Source: Sphaerochaeta associata (GTDB lineage Bacteria; Spirochaetota; Spirochaetia; Sphaerochaetales; Sphaerochaetaceae). From it: a stretch of 64,000 nt of DNA. Location of the stretch: positions 186,001 through 250,000 of the forward strand of contig NZ_CP094929.1 of NCBI RefSeq assembly GCF_022869165.1. The letters run 5' to 3'. Both the position numbers and the translations under genes were made by a program. The notes beneath the pieces are model-generated. The model had not been told where the DNA came from, made no database searches, and was given only the letters and a program-made list of their open reading frames with translations. This document shows positions 1 through 9,228 of this stretch, in pieces. Numbering within the stretch: position 1 is the first letter of the stretch; every line of letters begins with the position of its first letter.

Positions 1-2
1 TT

Positions 3-359
3 CTCTACTACGACCAGACAAAGCTTCCGACCAATACCCAGATCGGTATCGGCTTCTCTTACAGCAATACAGGTAATGTGAACCTTTCCGGCTTGAAGGC
101 TGTGCTCTCTACACAAAGTGATTATGTTCGGATTCTAAGGGATGAACTGCAGTTGGGAAGATTGTCCGCAGGACTGTCCAGTACGAACAACAGTCGCTTT
201 GCAACGAAGAGCAAGCAACAGGTACGTGGTGAAGCCAATACCTTCCGCTTCATTGTAAGCGATTCGGCTCCAGCAGGTTCTGTTATTCCGTTCACCCTGA
301 CGATCACCAACGACAAGGGTGACAGTTGGTCCCATTCCTTTGAGGTGACGGTGCGTTAG
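3..359 (+). CDS. C-terminal part of a probable surface or secreted protein (5' end outside window)
   Basis: The frame is open from base 3 to the TAG at 357-359, so only the last 118 residues are visible. They are rich in Ser, Thr, Asn and Gly with alternating hydrophobic residues, including a SYSNTGNVNLSGL stretch and a final PFTLTITNDKGDSW segment. This looks like an Ig-like or CARDB-like beta-sandwich, as at the end of cell-surface proteins. No catalytic motif is visible. It converges with the acetyltransferase gene on the other strand, only 3 bp away. The function of the full protein cannot be judged from this fragment. Confidence 0.6.
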   Translation, partial: LYYDQTKLPTNTQIGIGFSYSNTGNVNLSGLKAVLSTQSDYVRILRDELQLGRLSAGLSSTNNSRFATKSKQQVRGEANTFRFIVSDSAPAGSVIPFTLTITNDKGDSWSHSFEVTVR

Positions 360-362
360 CAA

Positions 363-1139
363 TCAGTATTGTTCAGCAATGTAGACGCCCTGCATTGATG
401 TGTCAGTGCTCATCCCCATCGGGATGGGCACTGCTTTCTTCCTGTCCAGCAGACGGGTCAGGAAGGAGTTTTCCAGGGTGTGCACCTCTGTAACAGCATT
501 GGATGCAAGCAAAGCCAGCAGCTCTTTGGCTGCGGTTTCGTCACTGGCACAGGTTTCAACGGCTTTGCCTCCACTGATGAACGCATAACCGTTTTGAACA
601 CAGAGCGTTTGATAGCCTTCGGTCAGGAAGTCCCAGGCTTTCCTGTCACGAAGCAGGCATCCATGAAGAGCGTGTTCGGTTCGGTAGAGGCTGTCCAAGT
701 GCTCGATATCCATGGGAATCGAAGCAGCTGATGAGGCCTCAATACCCTCCAAGGGGAAGGCGAGTACCGAGGAGGTGGTGTAGTATCCGTTTGCTTCGTA
801 GAAGGGGCGTACCGCTGGAAAGAGCGTGATGGGGTGGTTGTATGCCTGCTTAACGGCGGCAAGCAAGGCTCCCATGATGCCCTGCTTGCGATGAGAAGCA
901 TAGGTTGCTGCACCTACGATGAAGGAACATTCCTTGATGGTCCCCCCTTGTAGATACTGAGCAGGCAGTGCGTGCAGGGCGCTTACGATGATCCCATCCT
1001 TGCGGGCGACAAAGATGTGTTCGCTGGCAAACCGAACAGTAAAGAAGTGTTCAAGGAAGACCGGGTCTTCAGAAAATACTTCCGACCAAAGGCTCTTCAA
1101 TGAAGAGAAATCTTCTTGGTTTGCCCGTTCGATGATCAC
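363..1139 (-). CDS. GNAT-family N-acetyltransferase
   Basis: A 258-residue protein starting with GTG. The N-terminal half is a GNAT fold: it opens IIERANQEDF, has a beta-strand HIFVARKDG, and carries the acetyl-CoA loop SHRKQGIMGALL near residues 80-92. FPAVRPFYEANGY is the usual beta5/alpha4 region. The C-terminal half is less conserved and resembles the Eis/sterol-carrier-like extension of some GNAT proteins. The GTG start overlaps the TGA of the upstream DUF2156-like gene, so the two are translationally coupled. The acceptor substrate is unknown. Confidence 0.75.
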   Translation of the reverse strand: MIIERANQEDFSSLKSLWSEVFSEDPVFLEHFFTVRFASEHIFVARKDGIIVSALHALPAQYLQGGTIKECSFIVGAATYASHRKQGIMGALLAAVKQAYNHPITLFPAVRPFYEANGYYTTSSVLAFPLEGIEASSAASIPMDIEHLDSLYRTEHALHGCLLRDRKAWDFLTEGYQTLCVQNGYAFISGGKAVETCASDETAAKELLALLASNAVTEVHTLENSFLTRLLDRKKAVPIPMGMSTDTSMQGVYIAEQY

Positions 1140-1999
1140 TGCTTGGTAACCCTGTACTTTTCGACCATGAGGTCGGGTTTGTAGGAGAGTTTGGCTTTTC
1201 TCAGGCCTTCAACTCCCGCGTCTTCCTGCCTGTTTACGTATTTGACATCGGAGAGGTACTGGGAACAGAAAAGCTGGTTGATAACCGAATAGATGCCGAT
1301 GTAGGAGGTGTCACCCTTCTCAAAGTGAACGATGGCCAGTTGGTCGTCGATGATTTCTCCTACCGTAAAGGCTGTCAGGTGATGGTCCACACAGACCAGC
1401 ATTCCCACGAGGCCGAGGGTGTCCCAGTTGTCGAAAGCAAGGCGCAACGCCCTCAACTCGTCCTGGATTTCCTTCGTGTCGCAATCCTTGGTTTCCAGCC
1501 AGGTGGTGGAGGCCATTTTATAGCACTCGTCACGCATCTCCTTGGTGGAGAGCGAGCGGACTGAGTAGGTGTAGTTCCGCTCGAATTGGGAGATGTGGTT
1601 TCGTTTGGCCTGCAGCTTCCTTCCACTGAGGTGGATCAGTTTCTGGCTTTCATAGATGTAGTCATCCAGCGCACGCACATGCTCGATGGTGTAGCCGAGT
1701 TTCTGTAGTTCCAAGGCTTGTTCGGAGGGGACGCATTCCAGATGGAAGCGTTGTCCGCTTTCGTTGCAGTGGGCCTCTAGCTCTGCCATGGCTTTGGGCA
1801 GATCGTCGGTGATGGGCAGCAAAAAGCAGTCATCCACATCCAGATGCATGTACAGAGCCGTATCTGTTTTACAAATGGTCAATCCGATGGCTTCTTTCCA
1901 GAGAACCGAATAGGAAAAAAAATACTCGTAGGCAAAGTACTTGCTGTACGAGGGGAATAGGGCTTTGTCCGCAAAGGACGGTGTATAAAAATGTAACAT
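1136..1999 (-). CDS. DUF2156 / phosphatidylglycerol lysyltransferase C-terminal-like protein
   Basis: A 287-residue soluble protein. Features such as GRKLQAKRNHISQFE (about residue 125), HFEKGDTSYIGIYSVINQLFCSQYL and NRQEDAGVEGLRKAKLSYKPD match the double-GNAT fold of the aminoacyl-phosphatidylglycerol synthase C-terminal domain, known as DUF2156. Members transfer an aminoacyl or acyl group, but this stand-alone version has no membrane flippase domain, so its acceptor is uncertain. An SD sequence GAGGT lies 5 nt before ATG. It is the first gene of a two-gene operon with the GNAT acetyltransferase, overlapping it by 4 bp. Confidence 0.72.
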   Translation of the reverse strand: MLHFYTPSFADKALFPSYSKYFAYEYFFSYSVLWKEAIGLTICKTDTALYMHLDVDDCFLLPITDDLPKAMAELEAHCNESGQRFHLECVPSEQALELQKLGYTIEHVRALDDYIYESQKLIHLSGRKLQAKRNHISQFERNYTYSVRSLSTKEMRDECYKMASTTWLETKDCDTKEIQDELRALRLAFDNWDTLGLVGMLVCVDHHLTAFTVGEIIDDQLAIVHFEKGDTSYIGIYSVINQLFCSQYLSDVKYVNRQEDAGVEGLRKAKLSYKPDLMVEKYRVTKQ

Positions 2000-2219
2000 G
2001 ACACCTCAAATATTTATATGTACGCATGTATTGATACGTCGTTTCGCACCAATAGTCAAGGCAAGGAGAGCCCGACAGACGTAAGATACTACTTTGAGTG
2101 TGGAGGGGCAAGGAAGAAAGACAGGTTTGTACTATGGTTGAATAAAGAAAAGGAGGGCGGTGGAGCTGATGACAATTCCCTAAACCCATAGGAGACTATA
2201 GGTGGCAGGAGGGTCTGCT

Positions 2220-2687
2220 ATGAAGAGAATACTGACTGTGTGCTTTCTGGTTGTACTGGTATTCTTGGTGGTTGGGTGTGAGGAGTCGGTTAGCTATGAG
2301 CAAGAGCCCAACGATATTCGTGAACAAGCAACTGTTCTCTTGCGGAAAATCGGAAATGGAGCGATTAGTTCAGATTCAGACGAGGATTATTGGGTTGTTA
2401 CTGTACCTGATGATGGAGAAACCCACTCATTTAGAATTAAAAATCTTACAGGCAATCTGCAGTTGATGCTGTATGCATATGATACCGAAAATTCGATGAT
2501 TGATGCGTCTGCTGCGTATGAGACAAGTATGCATGAAAATCCGTTACGTTCAGATAATCCTGATCTCTGGTCAGAAGAAATCCACATAACAGTACGTGAT
2601 CGACTTGTTCTTTATTTGTTGGTACAAGTCCAGGCAGATGGGGGAAGTTCAGGCTCGTATACCATAGAGCATGTGATAATTGACTGA
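2220..2687 (+). CDS. Lipoprotein with a PPC-like beta domain
   Basis: The ATG at 2220 is preferred over a GTG at 2202 because AGGAGGG sits at about 2208-2213. The 155-residue product starts with Lys and Arg, a hydrophobic run and a lipobox ending VVGC, so it is an exported lipoprotein anchored at the cysteine. The mature part opens EQEPNDIREQAT and continues with GAISSDSDEDYW, the signature of pre-peptidase C-terminal (PPC) domains. These are non-catalytic beta-sandwiches usually attached to secreted enzymes. Here the domain stands alone. Its role is unknown. Confidence 0.7.
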   Translation: MKRILTVCFLVVLVFLVVGCEESVSYEQEPNDIREQATVLLRKIGNGAISSDSDEDYWVVTVPDDGETHSFRIKNLTGNLQLMLYAYDTENSMIDASAAYETSMHENPLRSDNPDLWSEEIHITVRDRLVLYLLVQVQADGGSSGSYTIEHVIID

Positions 2688-2812
2688 TTGCAACACATCC
2701 TCCTGCTTTTGTTGCAAAAATTCATATTGGCGTTTCTTGTTGTTGCAGAGGATGGAATCTGGGCGTTTGTGTATATATAACTATATATAATATAAGTAAT
2801 AATAGACAAACC

Positions 2813-2842
2813 TTGACACTTGATAACCTATGCCTGTATCTT
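2813..2842 (+). promoter_or_regulatory. Promoter giving a probable leaderless KamA transcript
   Basis: TTGACA (2813-2818), an 18-bp spacer and TATCTT (2837-2842). A start about 7 bp downstream falls on the ATG at 2849, and no SD sequence precedes that ATG. The mRNA may therefore be leaderless. Confidence 0.5.
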
Positions 2843-2848
2843 TAGAGT

Positions 2849-4981
2849 ATGAATACACAATATGAACGCATTACTGAACTTGTAGAGAGGATGAAGCAGG
2901 ACAATCCTGAGGTTGTCGCATTATTCCTTGACCGAAAGCTTGATGATGCGGCCCTCGTTGCACACCTGCGTGAGCATTTTTCTGCCGTCATGCAACAACA
3001 CTACCCGAAAGCTTGGGCCTATTATACCGGAGAGGAGCAGACCGAACAGGACTATTACAAACTCATGAGTATTTCCATGGCGCATCTAAGGATGATGGAT
3101 TACCTGGACCATGAGGGAGAGGCCTTCGAGGATGGGAACCTCCACGGTCGGAAAGTCGTTTCCCAGCCGATTACCCTGCTTCGCAAGGTGCTGCTGGGTC
3201 AAGATTGCTCCTGCTCGGTAGATTTTGTCGAGGACATGGCCCATCTGCTGGCCCAGCTCAGCGGAGTGGAAGACCGCGATATTCCACCAAGAAGCAAAGT
3301 CTTGGAGTGGATGGAACGCCATCCCAGCGGGCTTGACCAACCGGTCATCGCCTGGAGAGCCAAGAACAAGGAACGCATTGTCGAGCTCTTGGTGGAGAGA
3401 ATTGAGAACCAGACCAAGGCGGGATCATTCTATCACTTCAAGCAAGGGATGACAAAAATCGAGAAACGCAAGCAGGTGCTGCTCTGGTGGAAGGAGGATA
3501 GGTTCCATCTCCACTTTGCCATTCGGTCGGCCGATGACTTGAATCGCTACCTCGATTACAGCATGGATGAGAAGACCCTCGGCATCATGCACGAAGCAGA
3601 GCAGAAGGGGATACCCATCTTCGCCACTCCGTACTTCCTCTCCCTCATCGACACCCGTCCTCTTGAACAGCAGGAGCGGGCGCATAGCGACGAAGCGATA
3701 CGCAGCTACCTCTTCTACAGCCGCGACCTTGTCGAGGAGTTCGGCTCGATCGTTGCATGGGAGAAAGAGGACATAGCTAAGCCCGGCGAGCCGAATGCCG
3801 CAGGTTGGCTGCTTCCCTCGCACAACGTCCACCGCCGCTATCCCAATGTTGCCATCTTCATCCCCGATACCATGGGAAGAGCCTGCGGGGGCCTGTGTTC
3901 CTACTGCCAGCGCATGTATGACTTCCAGGGGGGACGTTTCAACTTCGAATTGGAGAAACTGCGCCCGAAGAAAAGCTGGAAGGAACAGCTTGCGCTGAAC
4001 ATGGAGTACTTCAGGAACGACCCATACCTGTGGGACATCCTCATCACCGGAGGCGATGCCTTCATGAGCTCGGTCAAGTCCCTGAAAACCATTTTGGATG
4101 CCGTGCTCACCATGGCCGCTCAGAAGATCGAGGATAATAAGGCTCGAAGTCTTGAAGAGCAGTATGCTCCCATGAGAAGGGTCCGCTTAGGAACCAAGAT
4201 ACCTGTCTACCTTCCCCAGCGTGTAACAACTGAACTTGCCCAGGTCCTTGCTGATTTTAAAAAGAAAGCTGCAATGGTGGGAATCGACCAGTGCGTGGTA
4301 CAAACCCATGTCTCCTCGGCGATGGAGGTCACACCCGAAACCAAGAAGGCGGTACGCAGGTTGCTCGATGCCGGCTGGGCTGTCACCAACCAGGAAGTAT
4401 TCACGGTTGCCGCCAGTCGCAGGGGTCACTCGGCCAAGCTGCGCAAGGTCCTCAATGACATCGGGGTGCTTCCTTACTACAACTTCAGTGTCAAGGGCTT
4501 TAAGGAGAACCGCGAGCTCTTCTCCACCAACGCCCGCAGCACGCAGGAGCAGGTTGAGGAAAGTTCCATCGGACAGATCGCCCAACGCTATCACGCTACC
4601 ATCCGCACCTTCATGAAGGATGCACAGAACATGGTCGAACAAATCGATTCAATCCGTCAGGGCGATGAGATACCCTTCATCTCCCCCGACCGAAATACGC
4701 TCAACCTTCCCGGAGTCGGCAAGAGCAATACCTACCGAACCATCGGAATCACCGAGGATGGAAGACGTATTCTGCGCTTTGAATTCGACCATACCCGGCC
4801 GCACAGCAAGGTGATCGAGGATATGGGGTTTGTCATTGTCATAGAATCCAAATCGATAGCCCGTTATCTCAATCAGCTATCTGAAATGGGTGAGAATGTC
4901 AGTGAATACGATACCATTTGGGGCTATTCTGCAGGAAGCCTTGAACCAAGGAGTCCGGTGTTCGAAGGAACAACCAAGTAA
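2849..4981 (+). CDS. KamA-family radical SAM protein (lysine 2,3-aminomutase-like), long form
   Basis: A 710-residue protein. The radical SAM motif C346-x3-C350-x2-C353 is clear (ACGGLCSYCQRMYDF). It is followed by the KamA-typical LWDILITGGDAFM, RVRLGTKIPVYLPQRVT and QTHVSSAMEVTPETKKAVR segments. These place it in the PLP-dependent aminomutase branch that moves an amino group on lysine, glutamate or a relative. Canonical lysine 2,3-aminomutases are about 420 residues. This one has about 330 extra residues before the cluster motif that I do not recognise. The long form may act on another substrate. It is monocistronic, with its own promoter upstream and a strong terminator downstream. Confidence 0.8.
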   Translation: MNTQYERITELVERMKQDNPEVVALFLDRKLDDAALVAHLREHFSAVMQQHYPKAWAYYTGEEQTEQDYYKLMSISMAHLRMMDYLDHEGEAFEDGNLHGRKVVSQPITLLRKVLLGQDCSCSVDFVEDMAHLLAQLSGVEDRDIPPRSKVLEWMERHPSGLDQPVIAWRAKNKERIVELLVERIENQTKAGSFYHFKQGMTKIEKRKQVLLWWKEDRFHLHFAIRSADDLNRYLDYSMDEKTLGIMHEAEQKGIPIFATPYFLSLIDTRPLEQQERAHSDEAIRSYLFYSRDLVEEFGSIVAWEKEDIAKPGEPNAAGWLLPSHNVHRRYPNVAIFIPDTMGRACGGLCSYCQRMYDFQGGRFNFELEKLRPKKSWKEQLALNMEYFRNDPYLWDILITGGDAFMSSVKSLKTILDAVLTMAAQKIEDNKARSLEEQYAPMRRVRLGTKIPVYLPQRVTTELAQVLADFKKKAAMVGIDQCVVQTHVSSAMEVTPETKKAVRRLLDAGWAVTNQEVFTVAASRRGHSAKLRKVLNDIGVLPYYNFSVKGFKENRELFSTNARSTQEQVEESSIGQIAQRYHATIRTFMKDAQNMVEQIDSIRQGDEIPFISPDRNTLNLPGVGKSNTYRTIGITEDGRRILRFEFDHTRPHSKVIEDMGFVIVIESKSIARYLNQLSEMGENVSEYDTIWGYSAGSLEPRSPVFEGTTK

Positions 4982-4989
4982 TATTCAAT

Positions 4990-5019
4990 GCCCCTTTCTT
5001 TTACGAGAGGGGCTTTTTT
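4990..5019 (+). terminator. Rho-independent terminator of the KamA gene
   Basis: A 9-bp stem (GCCCCTTTC / GAGAGGGGC) with loop TTTTAC, followed by six T on the + strand. It overlaps the 3' end of the convergent exporter gene. Confidence 0.85.
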
Positions 5020-5492
5020 GCAAGCAACCTCTCTCCATACTGGAACGAGAGGGTTAGTGCCAAACCCACCAGGCAACCCAGCAGGACTGCAGCAATGCGC
5101 TGCAGGGCGTAGGACCACATGGGCTTGCCCATCTCCTGCAGAAGGACGATGACCAAGGCGGCCAATGCGCTTCGCGTGGAGGTGGGAATCCTCAGGATCG
5201 TACAGACAGCGATGGTCAGCACAACCCCGATGCACAGCTGTGTGAGTTGACTCAGTGGCAAGGTGAAACAGAACAACCCTAATAAAGCCCCGGTGATGTT
5301 TGCCTTGATTCTTGCGATAGGCAGTGTGATCGAGTTGTCCCAGTCGGGGGCCAAGACCAACAGCAGGCTCACGATCGACCACGAGAGATAGTATTGGGGA
5401 AATGCCTTGTAAAACCCATGGCAAATGATGGTTCCGATGAGGCATTTGATGATATAGAGCAAAAAAATGGGGTTGAAAAGCTGTCGTTTCAT
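5001..5492 (-). CDS. Small FUSC / aromatic acid exporter-like membrane protein
   Basis: A 163-residue protein with about five or six hydrophobic segments. It resembles the N-terminal membrane domain of ArAE/FUSC efflux proteins, for example SWSIVSLLLVLAPDWDNSI, IKANITGALLGLF and STRSALAALVIVLLQE. Conserved features are the Arg-Ile-x-Ala-Asn segment after TM3 and the polar region before the last helices. Such proteins export aromatic or other weak acids. This is the short form without a cytoplasmic domain. It is convergent with the KamA gene. Confidence 0.65.
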   Translation of the reverse strand: MKRQLFNPIFLLYIIKCLIGTIICHGFYKAFPQYYLSWSIVSLLLVLAPDWDNSITLPIARIKANITGALLGLFCFTLPLSQLTQLCIGVVLTIAVCTILRIPTSTRSALAALVIVLLQEMGKPMWSYALQRIAAVLLGCLVGLALTLSFQYGERLLAKKPLS

Positions 5493-5555
5493 GAAGGCAA
5501 GTATGAAGAGCCCCGCTTTGGTCTGTCAAGGAAAAGCGGAGAGGTCTGATGTTCA

Positions 5556-7724
5556 TTGCAAAATACATCCATCCTCGAACCAAATCTGAGCTATACTGCA
5601 GAAACTATGGGAAGCACAGTTCCAAAACGAATCGGGTTTCTTGCAACCCAATTCGATGAGTATTATCAGAATCTCGTCTTTCATGGTGCCTTGGAGGAAG
5701 CAAGGCGATATCCTGTGCAGCTCATCTTCTATGAAGGGAGCAACTCCGACACCTTGAACAAGGCCGGTGCGTTGGACGACACCGCCTTCAGCCTGGCGGC
5801 GAAAACCCAGCTCGACGGTCTTATCGTCATGACCAATACCATGGGTTCTTCCTTCTCCCGAGAACGAATCGCAGGGTACCTCGCTTCCTTCTCCCACATA
5901 CCCATCGTCTCGATCGGTCTGTCTTTTGACAATGTCTATACGCTCAGCCCCCATGCCAGCGGCGGTATGAGTCAATTGACCAGCCATCTGGTCGAGGTGC
6001 ACAAGCGTCGGCACTTTTTATTCCTTGCGGGGCCACAGGGGCATCCTGAGAGCGAGGCTCGCAAGCGTGAATTTTTGGATACGCTGTCTGAACTGCTTCC
6101 CGAAGCAAAACCGACTGTCGTGTATGCGGATTTTCTGGAAGAGAAAGCGTATGAACGTACGCTTTCGGCCATTGAGGGGACGTGGGACTTCGATGCGGTT
6201 GTGGCCGCCAACGACCAAATGGCCTTCGGTTCGATTCGGGCTTTGGAGGAGTATGGCCTCCATGTACCTTCCAGGGTTTCGGTGACCGGTTTTGATGACA
6301 TACCCTACAGTGTTCTTTCCATTCCCGCTCTTACGACCATCCACCAACCTACGACCGAACTCGGCAGAAGAGCCATCGAGTACCTGGCATCCGAGCTGGA
6401 GCTGGGCACTGCCGATGAAGTCAGCAGGTTTACCGACCTTACTACCTCATTCGTCATACGCCAGAGCTGCGGATGTATGAACGGCGGGGCCGAATATGCC
6501 GAATCCACCGTCGATCAACTTCAGGGTCGTCTGAGGAACCTTTTCTCCCTGCAGGTGAGCGAACGCTCTCGCTCTGGCTTTCTCAGGCGTATCGAAGCTG
6601 CGGTTGTCAGGACGTTCAAGCTTGAGGAACTTCTTTATGAGTTGGCCAATGGCCTGAAACGGCTGGGAATTCGTTTTGCCGCTGTGGTTATGGTCGATAT
6701 GCATAAGAAGAACACCAGCCAGGCAAGTCTTTTCATGCGCCTCGATGGGGATGCCGTACACATTCAAACACCCAACGGGCAACAGTTCTCCACCAGAGCC
6801 CTGCTTCCCCAAGGACTTCCCGGGGACTTCCAGGCATATGTATGCGAGCCGCTGCAATTCGGCTCGGAGCAGATGGGATACTTCATCTGCACCCCCGATG
6901 CCAAGGACATGCATGTCTACGCTACGCTGCGCGACCTTATCACCACCTCGGTGAAGGGTGCCTTGATCATGTCCTTGGAGAAGGATCGTGAACTTACCTT
7001 ACAGCGGGAAGTGAACAAGCGTACCATGGAGCTTATGGCAGCCAATAAGCAACTGAAGAAGTAAATCTCCCAACGCAAGGAGCTTGAACACGAGCTGCTG
7101 GAGATCTCGAACAACATCATGACCCGCATCGGTCAGGATATTCACGATGATTTGTGTCAGGATTTGGCGGCTCTTGGGATGCTTGCAGCCACGCTGGAAT
7201 CGACACTCAAGAAAACCGAGTTGACCGGGGCCCAGCAGCTTGCCAGACACATCAGTGAGTCGGCACTCAAGAGTGCTTATACAGCCAAGCAGATTGCACG
7301 TGACCTGTTCCCCTCCGACCTGCAGGATAATGGCTTGACGGCTTCGGTGATGCAGCTGGTGAAATCGAAGAACATCACCGATGGAGGGAGGATCGCTCTT
7401 GAGATTCAGCCCCATTTTCAGGTTGATGATACGCAGATGGCGATACAGCTCTACCGTATTATCCAAGAGGCGTTGAACAATGCCATCAAGCATGCACATG
7501 CCAACCATATCACTGTACGTCTGCAATCTGACAAGCAGTCGATAACCGTTGAGGTTGCCGACGACGGGGTGGGTTTTGAAGTGAGGAAAGGCAAGGCGGC
7601 AAGCGGTATGGGAATGAAGATCCTTACCTACCGAGCCAACCTGATCGGAGGAAGCCTGAACGTTTCATCGTCGCCAGAGGGGACGGTGGTCAGCTGTACT
7701 GTTACCCTGCAGGAGGGTGTATGA
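5556..7724 (+). pseudogene. LacI-type sensor histidine kinase, interrupted by an in-frame TAA
   Basis: Residues 1-310 are a LacI/PBP1-like sugar-binding domain (RIGFLATQFDEYYQ, AANDQMAFGSIRALEEYG, VTGFDDIPYS) without an N-terminal helix-turn-helix. A GAF-like region and coiled coil follow. At 7062-7064 a TAA stops translation after NKQLKK. The same frame then runs on through ISQRKELEHELLEI into a HisKA_3 domain (His in QDIHDDLCQD, codon at 7143) and HATPase_c (EALNNAIKHA, DDGVGFEV, GMGMKILTYR). One base change such as GAA to TAA explains the break. A GTG or ATG restart (ATG at 7119) could still produce a soluble kinase fragment. The start is uncertain: TTG 5556, or ATG 5607 just after a TATACT box. 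It overlaps the response regulator by 4 bp. Confidence 0.75.
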
Positions 7725-8146
7725 AACAGAAAACATGTATCATCATTGATGACCATCCGCTTTATCGAAGCGGTATAAGCGCGTTGGTGCGTGAAGGGTT
7801 GGGTTTGGAATGCATCGGTGAAGCAGGCTCGCTGCAAGAGGGAAGGCAACTGCTTGATACCATCGACCCAACACTTGCAATCGTCGATATCTCCCTGCTC
7901 GGTGAGAGCGGACTGACACTCGTCAATGAGTGCAGACTCCGCCATCCCCAGCTTAAAATCCTGGTCGTATCCATGCATGATGAAAACCTCTATGGCGAAC
8001 GCGCCCTCTCAAGCGGTGCGAACGGATACATCATGAAGCATGAAAGCCCCGATGTCCTGCTTGATGCAATCAAGCGTATTCTTCATGGAAAGATAGGGAT
8101 CAGTGAGAATCTGAAGCAGCGGATTGCCGATAAGAATCTCTCGTAG
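7721..8146 (+). CDS. NarL-type response regulator receiver domain, no DNA-binding domain
   Basis: A 141-residue protein overlapping the kinase gene by ATGA. The receiver domain is complete: acidic pair D10-D11 (IIIDDHPLY), phospho-acceptor D56 (AIVDISLL), S84 and K106 (YIMKHES). NarL/FixJ regulators are about 210 residues with a LuxR-type helix-turn-helix after the receiver. Here the frame ends at KNLS with no such domain, and I see no GerE motif in the next 190 bp in any frame. The partner may have lost its output domain, in keeping with the broken kinase, or it may act by protein contact. Confidence 0.8.
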   Translation: MKQKTCIIIDDHPLYRSGISALVREGLGLECIGEAGSLQEGRQLLDTIDPTLAIVDISLLGESGLTLVNECRLRHPQLKILVVSMHDENLYGERALSSGANGYIMKHESPDVLLDAIKRILHGKIGISENLKQRIADKNLS

Positions 8147-8212
8147 TCAATACATCAACGTACTTCCAGGTTCTTCCGCAGGAATGTAGGCCCTCTGAGA
8201 CTGAAACCTCCC

Positions 8213-8241
8213 TTGACGCTTCTACATAAGAACAATATCAT
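8213..8241 (+). promoter_or_regulatory. Promoter of the ROK-GntR-PMI operon
   Basis: TTGACG (8213-8218), 17-bp spacer, TATCAT (8236-8241). It directs transcription toward 8339. The 192 bp between 8147 and 8338 hold this promoter and the palindrome next to it, with no gene. Confidence 0.6.
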
Positions 8242-8255
8242 AATGTCATGACATT
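8242..8255. promoter_or_regulatory. Predicted GntR operator palindrome
   Basis: AATGTCATGACATT is a perfect 14-bp palindrome directly after the -10 box, where a bound repressor would block transcription. The operon encodes its own GntR/UTRA regulator, the likely ligand-responsive repressor. The assignment is inference. Confidence 0.45.
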
Positions 8256-8338
8256 TAACACCAAAGGCTTTCCTTCATCTTGAAACCTGGGAGTCTTGAA
8301 GGTGCGAGGCAATCGAGCTGCAGGCTTGGGAGGCAGGT

Positions 8339-9226
8339 ATGACCAGATATATTGTTCTCGATGTAGGTGGCACAACCATAAAAGGGAATGTAGTTACCCA
8401 GGAGAACGAACTGTTTTTTCCTGAAGAAAAAGTCTTTGATGCATGCGCCGATGGAACCAGGGAGGAATTGTTGCTCAATTTCCTGTCCATTCTCAACCAG
8501 TTGAATCCCCGGGGAGATTGTGTCCAAAGCATCTGTTTTGCTTTTCCAGGTCCCTTCGACTATGCACGGGGCATAAGCTACATGAAGGGGTTATCCAAGT
8601 ATGAGGCACTCTATGGCCTTGAAATGCAGAAAACCTTGCAGGACTTGGATGAAACAGGCTGGATTAAAACAGCAAGTTTTCATTTTGTGCACGATATCGA
8701 GGCTTTTGCCTATGGAATCTGTCGCCGATATCCCTATTTGGCAGACAAGCGCGTGTTCTGTCTCTGCTTGGGAACCGGTGCCGGGTCGGCATTTCTCGCC
8801 AACGGGACTGTAGTGAAAGGCACAGAGGGTGTTCCGGAGAATGGCTGGATCTACAATGTTCCGTACAAGGAGTCCATCATCGATGACTATATTTCAGCCC
8901 GGGGCTTGGCACGATTGTCCAAGGAGAAGCTGGGAACCGAACTGGATGGATACCATCTGAAAGTAATGGCTGATGACGGTGATGAGAGAGCCGTTGAAGT
9001 ATTTTTGAGATTCGGAGAAGAAATCGGCTCTGCCATTCAAGGCTTTCTGAATGGATTTCACCCGCAGGTCTTGGTTTTGGGTGGGAACCTGGCCAAAGCC
9101 TATCCCAATTTTCAGGATGGCCTGCATACGACGGCAAGCCTTGAAGGTATTGAGGTACTGGTGGAGCATGAAACGTCTGTCAGGATTTTTGAAGGCCTTC
9201 TTGCCAACTGCATGAGGAGGAAATGA
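8339..9226 (+). CDS. ROK-family sugar kinase
   Basis: A 295-residue protein with an SD sequence (GGGAGG) before the ATG. The ROK/ASKHA fold is shown by the N-terminal phosphate loop DVGGTTIKG (residues 8-16), the substrate loop CFAFPGPFD, the HDIEAFAYG segment, the second phosphate loop CLGTGAGSA and VLGGNLAKA near the C-terminus. The zinc motif of ROK fructokinases (HxxxCxCG) is absent. ROK kinases phosphorylate hexoses such as glucose, mannose or fructose with ATP. The isomerase two genes downstream suggests mannose or a related sugar. It overlaps the regulator gene by 4 bp. Confidence 0.8.
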   Translation: MTRYIVLDVGGTTIKGNVVTQENELFFPEEKVFDACADGTREELLLNFLSILNQLNPRGDCVQSICFAFPGPFDYARGISYMKGLSKYEALYGLEMQKTLQDLDETGWIKTASFHFVHDIEAFAYGICRRYPYLADKRVFCLCLGTGAGSAFLANGTVVKGTEGVPENGWIYNVPYKESIIDDYISARGLARLSKEKLGTELDGYHLKVMADDGDERAVEVFLRFGEEIGSAIQGFLNGFHPQVLVLGGNLAKAYPNFQDGLHTTASLEGIEVLVEHETSVRIFEGLLANCMRRK

Positions 9227-9228
9227 AC

